From a virus: 27,538 bases of DNA. Below are positions 22,395-27,538 of the stretch, one piece after another. The stretch spans positions 1 through 27,538 of the IMG/VR virus record IMGVR_UViG_3300020167_000153; one strand, given 5' to 3'. Both the position numbers and the translations under genes were made by a program. The notes under the pieces were generated by a model, which worked only from the letters and a program-made list of their open reading frames with translations, was not told where the DNA came from and did not search any database. How positions within the stretch are numbered: the stretch's first letter is position 1; the number at the start of each line of letters is the position of its first letter.

Positions 22395-22558
22395 TCCAAC
22401 CAAAAAAATCCCGTCTGTTGCTTGGCCGCTTCCGCGCGGGCCTTGCGCCGCTCCTCCGCCTCCCGGTCCAGCTTGTCCTGGTCCACGGCGACCTCGGGCA
22501 CGAGCGCGAACGGCTCCGTCCCGTAATCAGCCTCGAATTGGTGGGTGGGGTGTTTCAC
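22391..22558 (-). CDS. Small protein with EPFALV motif (paralogue A)
   Basis: A 55-residue protein found by hand translation from the GTG at 22558. It contains TEPFALVPEVAVDQDKLDRE and a charged Ala/Arg/Glu helix, ending in QQTGFFWLE. The E-P-F-A-L-V-x-E-x-x-x-D-Q motif also occurs in the 59-residue protein at 24798-24977, so the two are paralogues within one operon. Start and stop both overlap neighbours as GTGA and ATGA. Function unknown. Confidence 0.55.
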   Translation of the reverse strand: MKHPTHQFEADYGTEPFALVPEVAVDQDKLDREAEERRKARAEAAKQQTGFFWLE

Positions 22559-23226
22559 TGGCTGGCCTTTCCCGCGCCTAGCGTGCCCGCTACGGCCCGA
22601 TCAAGTTGGTTGGCTATGTCGGGCAGGGGGACAGAGAATCGGATGCTCCTGCCCAATCCTACGGCCACGGCGTAGGGATGCAGTGCCACGCCCGCCCCAG
22701 CTTTCTGCCCCCGCTTGAGCTTCACCTTGGCTCTGGCCGGCAACGGCTGGCCCTCCGCCCTCACGTCGCCCATCATCGAATCCCACAAACCCCTGACGAA
22801 CAACGCCCGTTCCGCCCCGTTCACGCCCGGCACCTGGACAAACTGCGCCCAAAGCGCCCGGAAACTGTCCGCCACCGTCCCGGCAATAACCCGGAGCTTC
22901 GCCGCCGTCACCGGCTTTGCCTCCGCCAGTAGCTCACCCCCCCGAAACAGGCAGGGAATCCCAGTTGCGCGCTCAATCGCCCATTTGCAGGCGTCGGCGA
23001 TGTCATGCTCGGGGATTCGGCCCAGGCTTTCGGCCACCGTCCCACGCTGAAAGCTCCCGCTGAACAGGTCCGCATTCTCCCGCTGGACCGGCGCGTCGAA
23101 GTCGTAACGCTTGCGGAGCTTGTCCACCTTGCGCAGGGCTGCGGCCTGCTCCCCGTCAATCCCCCGCTCGGCCAGGGCTTCCAGCTTGGCCAGCAGGGCG
23201 CGGGCTTTGGTTGTCGCGGGTTTCAT
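22555..23226 (-). CDS. DUF2786-like protein
   Basis: A 223-residue protein. I chose the ATG overlapping the previous stop (ATGA). The N-terminus (KARALLAKLEALAERGIDGE followed by QAAALRKVDKLRKRYDFD) has the L-x-x-L-x-x-A-E-x-G-x-x-x-E-x-x-A-A-x-x-K-x-x-x-L-x-x-x-Y pattern of DUF2786, a small helical domain common in phage proteins of unknown role. The middle resembles the C-terminal part of such proteins, with a conserved-looking helix (DIADACKWAIERATGIPCLF). The C-terminal third is basic (KVKLKRGQKAG). Early position suggests a role in DNA or host takeover, but the function is unknown. Confidence 0.6.
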   Translation of the reverse strand: MKPATTKARALLAKLEALAERGIDGEQAAALRKVDKLRKRYDFDAPVQRENADLFSGSFQRGTVAESLGRIPEHDIADACKWAIERATGIPCLFRGGELLAEAKPVTAAKLRVIAGTVADSFRALWAQFVQVPGVNGAERALFVRGLWDSMMGDVRAEGQPLPARAKVKLKRGQKAGAGVALHPYAVAVGLGRSIRFSVPLPDIANQLDRAVAGTLGAGKASQ

Positions 23227-23489
23227 CGGCAACCTCCGATCTGTGCCGCATATTCTGCCTCTAGCCGCTCTAGTGATTTGTGCTCACAGTTCAGCCAACC
23301 GCGCGCGTGGTGGAAGGAAACCAACTGCGCATGGCGATCTTTATTCCGCCGCCATTCGTCGTGTGCGGTTAGAGCTTCGAGCGGGCTGGTGAAGCGCCGT
23401 TCCCCTTGGCCGTCAGCTTGGTAGAAAGTCCCGGTGTGGTCGCGGTGCCGCGAGACAACGCCGCTTTCAATCGCTTGTCGCGCGTTCAC
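23223..23489 (-). CDS. Hypothetical early protein
   Basis: An 88-residue protein from GTG overlapping the previous stop. It reads NARQAIESGVVSRHRDHTGT, then a beta-type segment (FYQADGQGERRFTSP) and a long C-terminal helix rich in Arg, Glu and His (HARGWLNCEHKSLERLEAEY). No known family identified. The overlap on both sides shows that it belongs to the early operon. Confidence 0.55.
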   Translation of the reverse strand: MNARQAIESGVVSRHRDHTGTFYQADGQGERRFTSPLEALTAHDEWRRNKDRHAQLVSFHHARGWLNCEHKSLERLEAEYAAQIGGCR

Positions 23490-23803
23490 TGGGCACCCCC
23501 TTTCGGCGCATAGGTGGCATAGAGCCAGAATCCAGGCCCGAATCCATTCGCCGCCGTGTAGGGCGGGCACCAGTGCCGGAACTCCTCGCCCACCGTCGAG
23601 CTGCCAAGCGGGAAATAGTTCAGGCTGCCCTCTACCATCTCCAGGCCCAGCTCCCCCGCCTTCGCGTTCACCTCGCCGAACTTCCCGCGCTTGATGGCGA
23701 GCTGGAAGCCGTCATTGTAGCCGGCGCAATCCGCCCCCGCAGCCTCCAGGGCGAGCCGGAGGGTGAACCGGCGGTCGTCGGGTAGTTTGGCGAAGGCGCT
23801 CAC
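23486..23803 (-). CDS. Hypothetical early protein
   Basis: A 105-residue protein from GTG overlapping the previous stop (GTGA); a longer upstream frame exists but would cut into the preceding gene. It has a helical N-terminus (DRRFTLRLALEAAGADCAGY) and an aromatic, Gly-rich C-terminal half (NYFPLGSSTVGEEFRHWCPP; GFGPGFWLYATYAPK). Not recognised. Confidence 0.5.
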   Translation of the reverse strand: MSAFAKLPDDRRFTLRLALEAAGADCAGYNDGFQLAIKRGKFGEVNAKAGELGLEMVEGSLNYFPLGSSTVGEEFRHWCPPYTAANGFGPGFWLYATYAPKGGAQ

Positions 23804-24084
23804 TTGGCACCTCCCGCCTTGGCGATGGCCGCGCGGAGCTTTTGCCATTCTAGGACTTGATTTTTGCTTAGTGTGCTCCCAAAGGATTCACAAAGACTTT
23901 CCGCCCACTCGCACGCGGCGAGCAAGCCCGGCGCGGCAGCGATGAGCGCGGCGTTGGCTTTGGCTTCGTCTCGCACGTCGTAAACGAGTGCGAGCGTCCT
24001 GCCTGACTTGTCGTTCTCGGAAGCGATCTGAGGTTGCTCGCCCTTGCTCGCATACCACGGGCCGGGTGTGTGTTGTGTTGTCAT
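23800..24084 (-). CDS. Phage protein of the HTPGPW...AAPGLLAA family
   Basis: A 94-residue protein that starts MTTQHTPGPWYASKG and contains NAALIAAAPGLLAACEWAES. The two blocks HTPGPW and (N/E)A-x-L-I-A-A-A-P-x-L-L-A-A are widely seen together in phage genomes and are usually annotated hypothetical; the function is unknown. The start is a clean ATG after an A-rich leader (AAAGACAAAGACC), with a 97-base gap to the preceding gene, so it may have its own translation signal. Confidence 0.7.
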   Translation of the reverse strand: MTTQHTPGPWYASKGEQPQIASENDKSGRTLALVYDVRDEAKANAALIAAAPGLLAACEWAESLCESFGSTLSKNQVLEWQKLRAAIAKAGGAK

Positions 24085-24181
24085 GGTCTTTGTCTTTCTG
24101 TTTGCTCGGTGGCCCCGAGTGGCTGCTGGGCGTTCTGCCCCGCCGTGAGCCGCAGCGCACCCGCGCCCGGCTCAAGGCGGA

Positions 24182-24706
24182 TCAGGTATTGCGGAAGATG
24201 TGGTTGCTGCCGTCGGCGTCGTCGGCCTCAAAGTAATCGTGCCGGAGGTTGCGGTTCCAACTCGCCTCCCAGTCAATCACCAGCCAAGTCGGCAAATCCT
24301 TCGGCATGCCGCCGAATTCCTCGGCGATGTGCTCGGCGAAATCCGCGCCCCTGTCCCACTGGCCCTGCCACGCCTCGCGGAAGTCGTCCACCGTGACCGA
24401 GCCGCCCATGTAATCCGCGTAGGCTCCGAAGGCGAGCCGCTCGGCCTCGTCCAGCTCCAGCCATTCCCAGAGGATCGCCGGCGGCGCGCTGCTCTCCGCA
24501 TACCAGGCGCGCGGAAAGCCCTCGAAATCCTGAAACATCAGCTCCGGGTCGGCCTCGTCGGCGTGGACCGCGCGCGCCGCCGTGATGAAGTCCTCGCGGT
24601 CGGCGTAGTCGGCGAGGTCGAGCCAAGCGCCGGCAAGGTTGCCGTTGTTGTATTTCGCATACGTGCCCACATAAACGCGGGCGTCGCTGGTCATCGTTGC
24701 ACTCAT
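24182..24706 (-). CDS. ardA: Antirestriction protein ArdA
   Basis: A 174-residue acidic protein with the full ArdA pattern: VYVGTYAKYNNGNLAGAWLD at the N-terminus, then HADEADPELMFQDFEGFPRA, AYADYMGG, and a C-terminal DWEASWNRNLRHDYFE followed by HIFR. ArdA mimics B-form DNA with its surface charge and blocks type I restriction (and methylation) complexes of the host. Length is usual for the family (about 165-170). The ATG at 24706 fits the family start; an ATG 30 bases upstream and one 12 bases downstream are also in frame. It protects incoming phage DNA and fits an early operon. Confidence 0.92.
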   Translation of the reverse strand: MSATMTSDARVYVGTYAKYNNGNLAGAWLDLADYADREDFITAARAVHADEADPELMFQDFEGFPRAWYAESSAPPAILWEWLELDEAERLAFGAYADYMGGSVTVDDFREAWQGQWDRGADFAEHIAEEFGGMPKDLPTWLVIDWEASWNRNLRHDYFEADDADGSNHIFRNT

Positions 24707-24797
24707 AATTTTTCTATCTACGTTCACCCCGGACAATCCAGGGCGGGAGGCAAGCTCCGGTCAACGCTACCCTCGGGCGCGCTGAACGGGACCGGCT

Positions 24798-24977
24798 TCA
24801 ACTGTCCATTATCGAGAACATATCGTTCTGGTAGCGCGCCGACTCCAGCGCGGCCTCCCGCTTGGCCTGCCGCTCCCGCGCGACTCGCTCTTGGTCAATG
24901 ACTGCCTCCGCCACCAGGGCGAACGGCTCCCGCGCGTCGAATCCAAACTCGCGCACCAACTTGGGCTTGGTCTTCAT
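24798..24977 (-). CDS. Small protein with EPFALV motif (paralogue B)
   Basis: A 59-residue protein found by hand translation from the ATG overlapping the previous stop (ATGA). It starts MKTKPKLVREFGFDAREPFA, then LVAEAVIDQERVARERQAKR, and ends with DMFSIMDS. The E-P-F-A-L-V-x-E-x-x-x-D-Q core and the following charged helix match the protein at 22391-22558, making it a paralogue at the other end of the operon. Function unknown. Confidence 0.55.
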   Translation of the reverse strand: MKTKPKLVREFGFDAREPFALVAEAVIDQERVARERQAKREAALESARYQNDMFSIMDS

Positions 24978-25090
24978 TGGTCAATCCCTCCATCGTGATC
25001 CGCCCATCGGCCTAGCCACGCGGCCACGCCAACGAGCAGGAAACTCAGGAACCAGAGCGATTCAGAGAGGAGTGTGCGCAGGGTTTTCAC
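24974..25090 (-). CDS. 38-residue single-pass membrane peptide
   Basis: The peptide was found by hand translation from GTG. It reads MKTLRTLLSESLW, a hydrophobic stretch FLSFLLVGVAAWLG, and a charged end GRWADHDGGIDQ. The about 16-18 residue hydrophobic run with flanking charges is a typical single transmembrane helix, probably with the N-terminus inside by the basic residues. Start and stop overlap both neighbours. Possible roles include host membrane modulation or a lysis-related function, but none is shown. Confidence 0.5.
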   Translation of the reverse strand: MKTLRTLLSESLWFLSFLLVGVAAWLGRWADHDGGIDQ

Positions 25091-25350
25091 TTGGCACCTC
25101 CAAGCGTGTAGTCCGTCCCGTAACCGTAGCGGCGAGCGTTCATCCGCCGCCGTGCCGTCCCCTCCTTGAGCGAATCGAAGGAGTGCCGCACCAGCCCGTG
25201 CTTGGCGTCACCAACGCGCGGGTGCCGAATGTCGAACACCTCCAGCAGAAGCCATTGAAACCGCTCGCGGCTCGTCGTGCAGGCCAGCGTCCCAAGCTCC
25301 CCAAGGCGAGCCGCCCGGCTCTGTGCGTAGAAGATGGCGCGCGCACTCAT
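25087..25350 (-). CDS. Hypothetical early protein
   Basis: An 87-residue basic protein from the ATG overlapping the clamp-loader-like gene's stop (ATGA). It contains FYAQSRAARLGELGTLACTT and FDIRHPRVGDAKHGLV, then an Arg-rich segment (ARRRMNARRYGYG). No family is recognised. Close coupling to the AAA+ gene hints at a replication-linked role. Confidence 0.5.
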   Translation of the reverse strand: MSARAIFYAQSRAARLGELGTLACTTSRERFQWLLLEVFDIRHPRVGDAKHGLVRHSFDSLKEGTARRRMNARRYGYGTDYTLGGAK

Positions 25351-25979
25351 TGGCCCACCTCCGTCCCGGCGCAATCCAGCCATGACTCCGCATCGCAGAG
25401 CGCCGCGCGCACGTCTCCAGCGCACCCGCTGGCAATCGTCGCGGCCACCTCGGGCGGCAACTCGAACCGCTTCGCCAAGAAGTCGGCCACCTCCTCACCA
25501 GTCACAGGCGGGCAAGCGTATTGCTGCGCCCGTGACTGAAACTGTGGCTGAAGGTCCGCCAAGGCGCGATTCGTGGTGAGGATGTAGTCGGTGCCAGGGG
25601 GCAGCGTGTCGCTGAACGTCCGCCACTCGTTGAGCGCGGCCTGCCCCATCGCGTCGCACTCTTCGACAATGATGCACCGGCGCGCACCCCACAACGGACG
25701 ATACCCAGCCCGGTCGCGCCAGTCGCGCACCTTGTCCACCGTCACGGACTGGCCGTTGAGCCGCTCAATAGCGAGCGGATGCCCCGTCAGCGTCAGCGCA
25801 ACCAGCCCGGCCAGCGTGCTCTTGCCCACGCCCGGAGCGCCATGAAGGAGGAGGCGATAGTTGCCAGCGCCGGCCAGGTTCAGGCGACGGGCCTTCGCTA
25901 GAGCGATAGCTGCCACGGCGCGAGTGCCGCCAATGAAGTCGCCCACGCCCGCGGGCCGGTAGTCGGTAGGGATGTTCAC
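25347..25979 (-). CDS. AAA+ ATPase, clamp-loader-like
   Basis: A 210-residue ATPase from GTG overlapping the previous stop (GTGA). The N-terminus DYRPAGVGDFIGG is the box that precedes the P-loop in clamp loaders and RuvB-like proteins. Walker A is GAPGVGKST (47-55). Walker B is IIVEECDAM (103-111), close to the DECDAM of RFC small subunits but with Glu in place of the first Asp. Sensor 1 is YILTTN (132-137). SRAQQY fits the SRC motif by which clamp-loader subunits bind a neighbouring ATP site. The collar domain is short or missing, so it may act as a minimal loader or replication accessory. A non-loader AAA+ helicase-loader type is the alternative. Confidence 0.75.
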   Translation of the reverse strand: MNIPTDYRPAGVGDFIGGTRAVAAIALAKARRLNLAGAGNYRLLLHGAPGVGKSTLAGLVALTLTGHPLAIERLNGQSVTVDKVRDWRDRAGYRPLWGARRCIIVEECDAMGQAALNEWRTFSDTLPPGTDYILTTNRALADLQPQFQSRAQQYACPPVTGEEVADFLAKRFELPPEVAATIASGCAGDVRAALCDAESWLDCAGTEVGQ

Positions 25980-26299
25980 AGGACCACCTCCTGCCGACCA
26001 CGCAGCGCCGACCACTGGCGCGCAAACTCCACCTCCGCCCGCCCTTCCTCCGCCTCCACCACCGCGCGCGCCTCGTCCAGGCTCGCCACGGTCACGCTCA
26101 CGTCCCGCACCTCCTCGCCAGCGGCCTCAACCAGCGACACGAGCCGCTCAAGGTCTTGGATCGGGCAGGTGAAACGGCACGTCTGGCACCGCACCAAGAC
26201 AGGCAGAAGCCGGTCGTGGGCGAGGATAGCAGGCACGTCTTCGCTGGTCAGGCCGCCAAAGGGCAGCGCCACCAGCAGCCGCGCAAGGGGGAGGTTCAC
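25976..26299 (-). CDS. Hypothetical early protein with Cys cluster
   Basis: A 107-residue protein from GTG overlapping the previous stop. The N-terminal half (LPLARLLVALPFGGLTSEDV) is followed by a C-x2-C-x3-C cluster (VRCQTCRFTC), which could bind a metal. The C-terminal half is acidic and helical (SLDEARAVVEAEEGRAEVEF). Not recognised. It sits between the zinc protein and the AAA+ ATPase. Confidence 0.5.
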   Translation of the reverse strand: MNLPLARLLVALPFGGLTSEDVPAILAHDRLLPVLVRCQTCRFTCPIQDLERLVSLVEAAGEEVRDVSVTVASLDEARAVVEAEEGRAEVEFARQWSALRGRQEVVL

Positions 26300-26517
26300 T
26301 TGGCACCTCCGCAGCACACTTCACCTTCCCGCACGTCGCACCCGCACTCGAAACACTCCACGTAGCGCACCCACTCACCATCCACCGCGTCCCACGTCTT
26401 GCGCTCGTTCGGGCACCCCGTCTCGTGGCAGAACACGCCGTTGATCGCCAGTGGCGCGCATTGGTCGCAGCGCTTCGGGTTTCGAGCCGCAACTCGCGTG
26501 ATTAGTTCTGTTCTCAT
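26296..26517 (-). CDS. Cys-rich zinc-ribbon-like protein, first gene of the early operon
   Basis: A 73-residue protein starting at the ATG at 26517 after an A/G-rich leader (GAGAAAGAACCAGAAAC). It has C-x2-C (RCDQCA), NGVFCHETGCPNERK and C-x2-C-x-C (ECFECGC) plus a C-terminal CC. C-D-x-C...NGV-x-C-H-E-x-G-C-P-N and the later C-x2-C-G are familiar in small phage proteins of unknown function and look like two zinc knuckles. An upstream frame extends through the control region but is rejected for composition. As the first gene after the control region it is probably expressed earliest. Confidence 0.65.
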   Translation of the reverse strand: MRTELITRVAARNPKRCDQCAPLAINGVFCHETGCPNERKTWDAVDGEWVRYVECFECGCDVREGEVCCGGAK

Positions 26518-26564
26518 GTTTCTGGTTCTTTCTCGCCGCTCCAGCTCTTCGCCGTTGCGACTGC

Positions 26565-26604
26565 GGACACGATAACACAAGTCGCTTGCGCTGCAACAAG
26601 TATT
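26565..26604 (-). promoter_or_regulatory. Candidate early promoter with TTATCG motif (copy 4)
   Basis: On the minus strand the stretch reads TTGTTGCAGCGCAAGCGACT followed by TGTGTTATCGTGT. The TATCGT is the same core as in the three plus-strand copies. TTGCAG lies 16 bases upstream of TATCGT and could be the -35. It is well placed to drive the whole minus-strand operon. Confidence 0.4.
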
Positions 26605-26690
26605 TTTCAGTATGGGCATAGTGAACGGTAAAGGTTGAGGAAATATGGCGAAAATAAATTGTGCGATGGGACAGAAATGGCGTGGCCAGG

Positions 26691-26720
26691 TTATCAACAA
26701 TGGGGAAGAGTTGTTGATAA
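26691..26720. promoter_or_regulatory. Inverted repeat of DnaA-box-like sequences
   Basis: TTATCAACAA and TTGTTGATAA form a perfect 10-bp inverted repeat with a 10-base gap. Each arm differs from the bacterial DnaA box TTATCCACA at one position, and TATCCACA itself occurs at 26853-26860. It may be a replication-initiation site or an operator for the HTH protein. A plausible SD (GAGGAAAT) and ATG at 26645 open a 27-codon frame across it, which I do not call as a gene. Confidence 0.4.
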
Positions 26721-26761
26721 TTGGGTAGGATGTCGGGCGGCGGTGAAGCGGGGATTGGAGA

Positions 26762-26779
26762 TTGTGAAAAGTTTCACAA
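26762..26779. promoter_or_regulatory. Operator palindrome 1 (TTGTGAAA-AG-TTTCACAA)
   Basis: A perfect 8+8-bp palindrome with a two-base centre. An almost identical copy follows with centres 48 bp apart. Both are flanked by GA on the left and GG on the right. The arrangement suits binding of a dimeric regulator, or a short iteron pair. It is in the control region between the early operon and the HTH gene. Confidence 0.65.
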
Positions 26780-26809
26780 GGACAGGAACACAAGCCGGTT
26801 GTGGCGAGA

Positions 26810-26827
26810 TTGTGAAAAATTTCACAA
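26810..26827. promoter_or_regulatory. Operator palindrome 2 (TTGTGAAA-AA-TTTCACAA)
   Basis: The second copy of the palindrome, differing only in one central base. Together with copy 1 it gives a pair of strong, equivalent binding sites spaced by about four and a half DNA turns. Confidence 0.65.
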
Positions 26828-26936
26828 GGTTGCAGGTTCCCAAAATGGATGGTATCCACACAGTGCTTTGCGCGGCAAACCTCGAAGACGGCGAACGTGG
26901 GCGCGCAGTCGTGTGCGCCAGCAGCTACTGACGGCC

Positions 26937-27263
26937 ATGAGGGCTGCGCTAGGCCGCCTGCCGTGGCCAGGACAGGCTCGCGCCATGCTCCGCGACCTCC
27001 GAGCCGCTGGCGTGCCTCCCGAGCTGCTGGCGGTCATCCTCGGCACGTCGCGCGACACCGTGGACGGCTGGCGCAAGAGCTACCGTAACCCGAGCGGCGC
27101 AGCCCTCCGTTGCATCTGGCTCGTCCACCGGCTGTGGATGGGCGACGCACCTCGCACCCTGGACGACTGGTTTCTGTGGCTGCCGCCGAGGACGCCAGCG
27201 GAGCGGGCCGACGCTGCCGCCAAGCTGGAGGCGCTGCGCGGCCTGGACGGCGACGGGATTTGA
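26937..27263 (+). CDS. Small HTH DNA-binding protein, probable early regulator
   Basis: A 108-residue protein. Residues about 27-46 (PPELLAVILGTSRDTVDGWR) form a helix-turn-helix, where SRDTVDGWR is the recognition helix. The C-terminal part is Trp- and Pro-rich (LDDWFLWLPPRTPAE). I set the start at the ATG where GC-rich, protein-like sequence begins. An in-frame ATG at 26730 would add 69 residues spanning both palindromes, including a repeated DCEKFHK that merely reflects the palindromes. The protein is a natural candidate to bind those operators and control the divergent early operon. Repressor versus activator cannot be told. Confidence 0.55.
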   Translation: MRAALGRLPWPGQARAMLRDLRAAGVPPELLAVILGTSRDTVDGWRKSYRNPSGAALRCIWLVHRLWMGDAPRTLDDWFLWLPPRTPAERADAAAKLEALRGLDGDGI

Positions 27264-27538
27264 CCCGACTCCGGACCAACATCGGCACGAATTGGCACAC
27301 TGAACGGAGAACGACACGAGTTTGCGCCTGTTTCGTGGGCTTTTGATGACTGGACAAATCATTTAGACGCGGCGAATCGTCGCAACCCATTGTAGTTTAG
27401 CGGTTTGTGGTCAATGCCGTTTCTTGGGGGAGGGGGTGACACCGATTTGCAGGTGGGCCGGGATGGAGCGGGCCAGCCGGCGAGGCGGAGCGGGCGCGGC
27501 GGGAGCGGGGAGATGCCAGCCGCGGGCGAGTTTAGGGG
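27264..27538. other. Right-edge stretch without a confident gene
   Basis: No supported gene, tRNA or terminator is seen. A minus-strand frame is open from the right edge to a stop at 27359-27361. It is Pro-rich at first and ends NGLRRFAASK, so it might be the C-terminus of a gene beginning outside the window, but high-GC sequence often stays open by chance. The last 80 bases are G-rich and partly repetitive. Confidence 0.3.

Noticed and set aside
21916-23424. Several plus-strand frames opposite the early operon
   Set aside because: Pro/Ser/Arg-rich composition with no motifs; the minus-strand frames join by exact 4-base overlaps and include recognised families.
24105-24119. Hairpin CTCGG-TGGCC-CCGAG between ardA and the next gene as a terminator
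   Set aside because: The stem is only 5 bp and no T-run follows on either strand.
26645-26728. 27-codon ORF with a good Shine-Dalgarno in the control region
   Set aside because: It overlaps the perfect inverted repeat and has no recognisable protein pattern; the sequence is better explained as regulatory DNA.
27370-27420. tRNA-like or attachment-site sequence near the right edge
   Set aside because: No cloverleaf could be drawn and no second copy of an att core is visible in the window.

Overview
The window reads as part of a tailed double-stranded DNA phage (or prophage) genome from a GC-rich bacterial host. The terminase, portal, scaffold, capsid and tail genes form a recognisable head-tail module. 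The absence of tail-tube, tape-measure and baseplate genes, plus a probable T7 gp12/P22 gp10-like nozzle protein, suggests a podovirus-like particle. Host identity is uncertain. Weak hints (GC-rich genes, few Shine-Dalgarno sequences, a chitobiase-C-like domain) would fit a Verrucomicrobia/PVC-type host, but nothing here proves it.

Layout: (1) 1-959, minus strand: 5' part of the large terminase, running off the left edge. (2) 1005-10251, plus: small acidic protein, portal, small linker protein, scaffold-like protein, major capsid protein, a terminator, an AT-hook protein and a large adaptor/fibre protein. (3) 10256-14746, plus: two short related peptide ORFs (the second Ser/Thr-rich), then a tightly coupled block of glycosyltransferases and a sugar nucleotidyltransferase-like protein. 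(4) 14788-17792, plus: an integron. Four complete attC sites and one half site delimit five gene cassettes of visibly lower GC, followed by a full integron integrase (IntI) that keeps the IntI-specific insertion. Cassette genes read toward intI, which is not the usual layout. (5) 17789-18718: a glycosyltransferase carrying the signature motifs of polypeptide GalNAc-transferases (GT27), start-stop coupled to intI. (6) 18797-21810: two paralogous small-domain virion proteins with Ser/Thr tracts, one with a Gly-rich fibre domain, and the nozzle-like protein. (7) 21776-26517, minus: a compact early operon of small proteins with ArdA antirestriction, a mini clamp-loader-like AAA+ ATPase, a DUF2786-like protein and a Cys-rich zinc protein. 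(8) 26518-27538: an AT-richer control region with two perfect operator palindromes, inverted DnaA-box-like sequences and a small HTH protein.

How the parts may work together (inference): the Ser/Thr-rich tails on several virion proteins lie beside a GT27-like enzyme and five other sugar-related genes, so the phage may O-glycosylate its own particle. The integron sits inside that glycosylation operon, so captured cassettes would be transcribed with late genes. One cassette supplies an adenine methyltransferase, which together with ArdA would help evade host restriction. The two leading observations are a phage-borne integron and a phage mucin-type glycosylation module.
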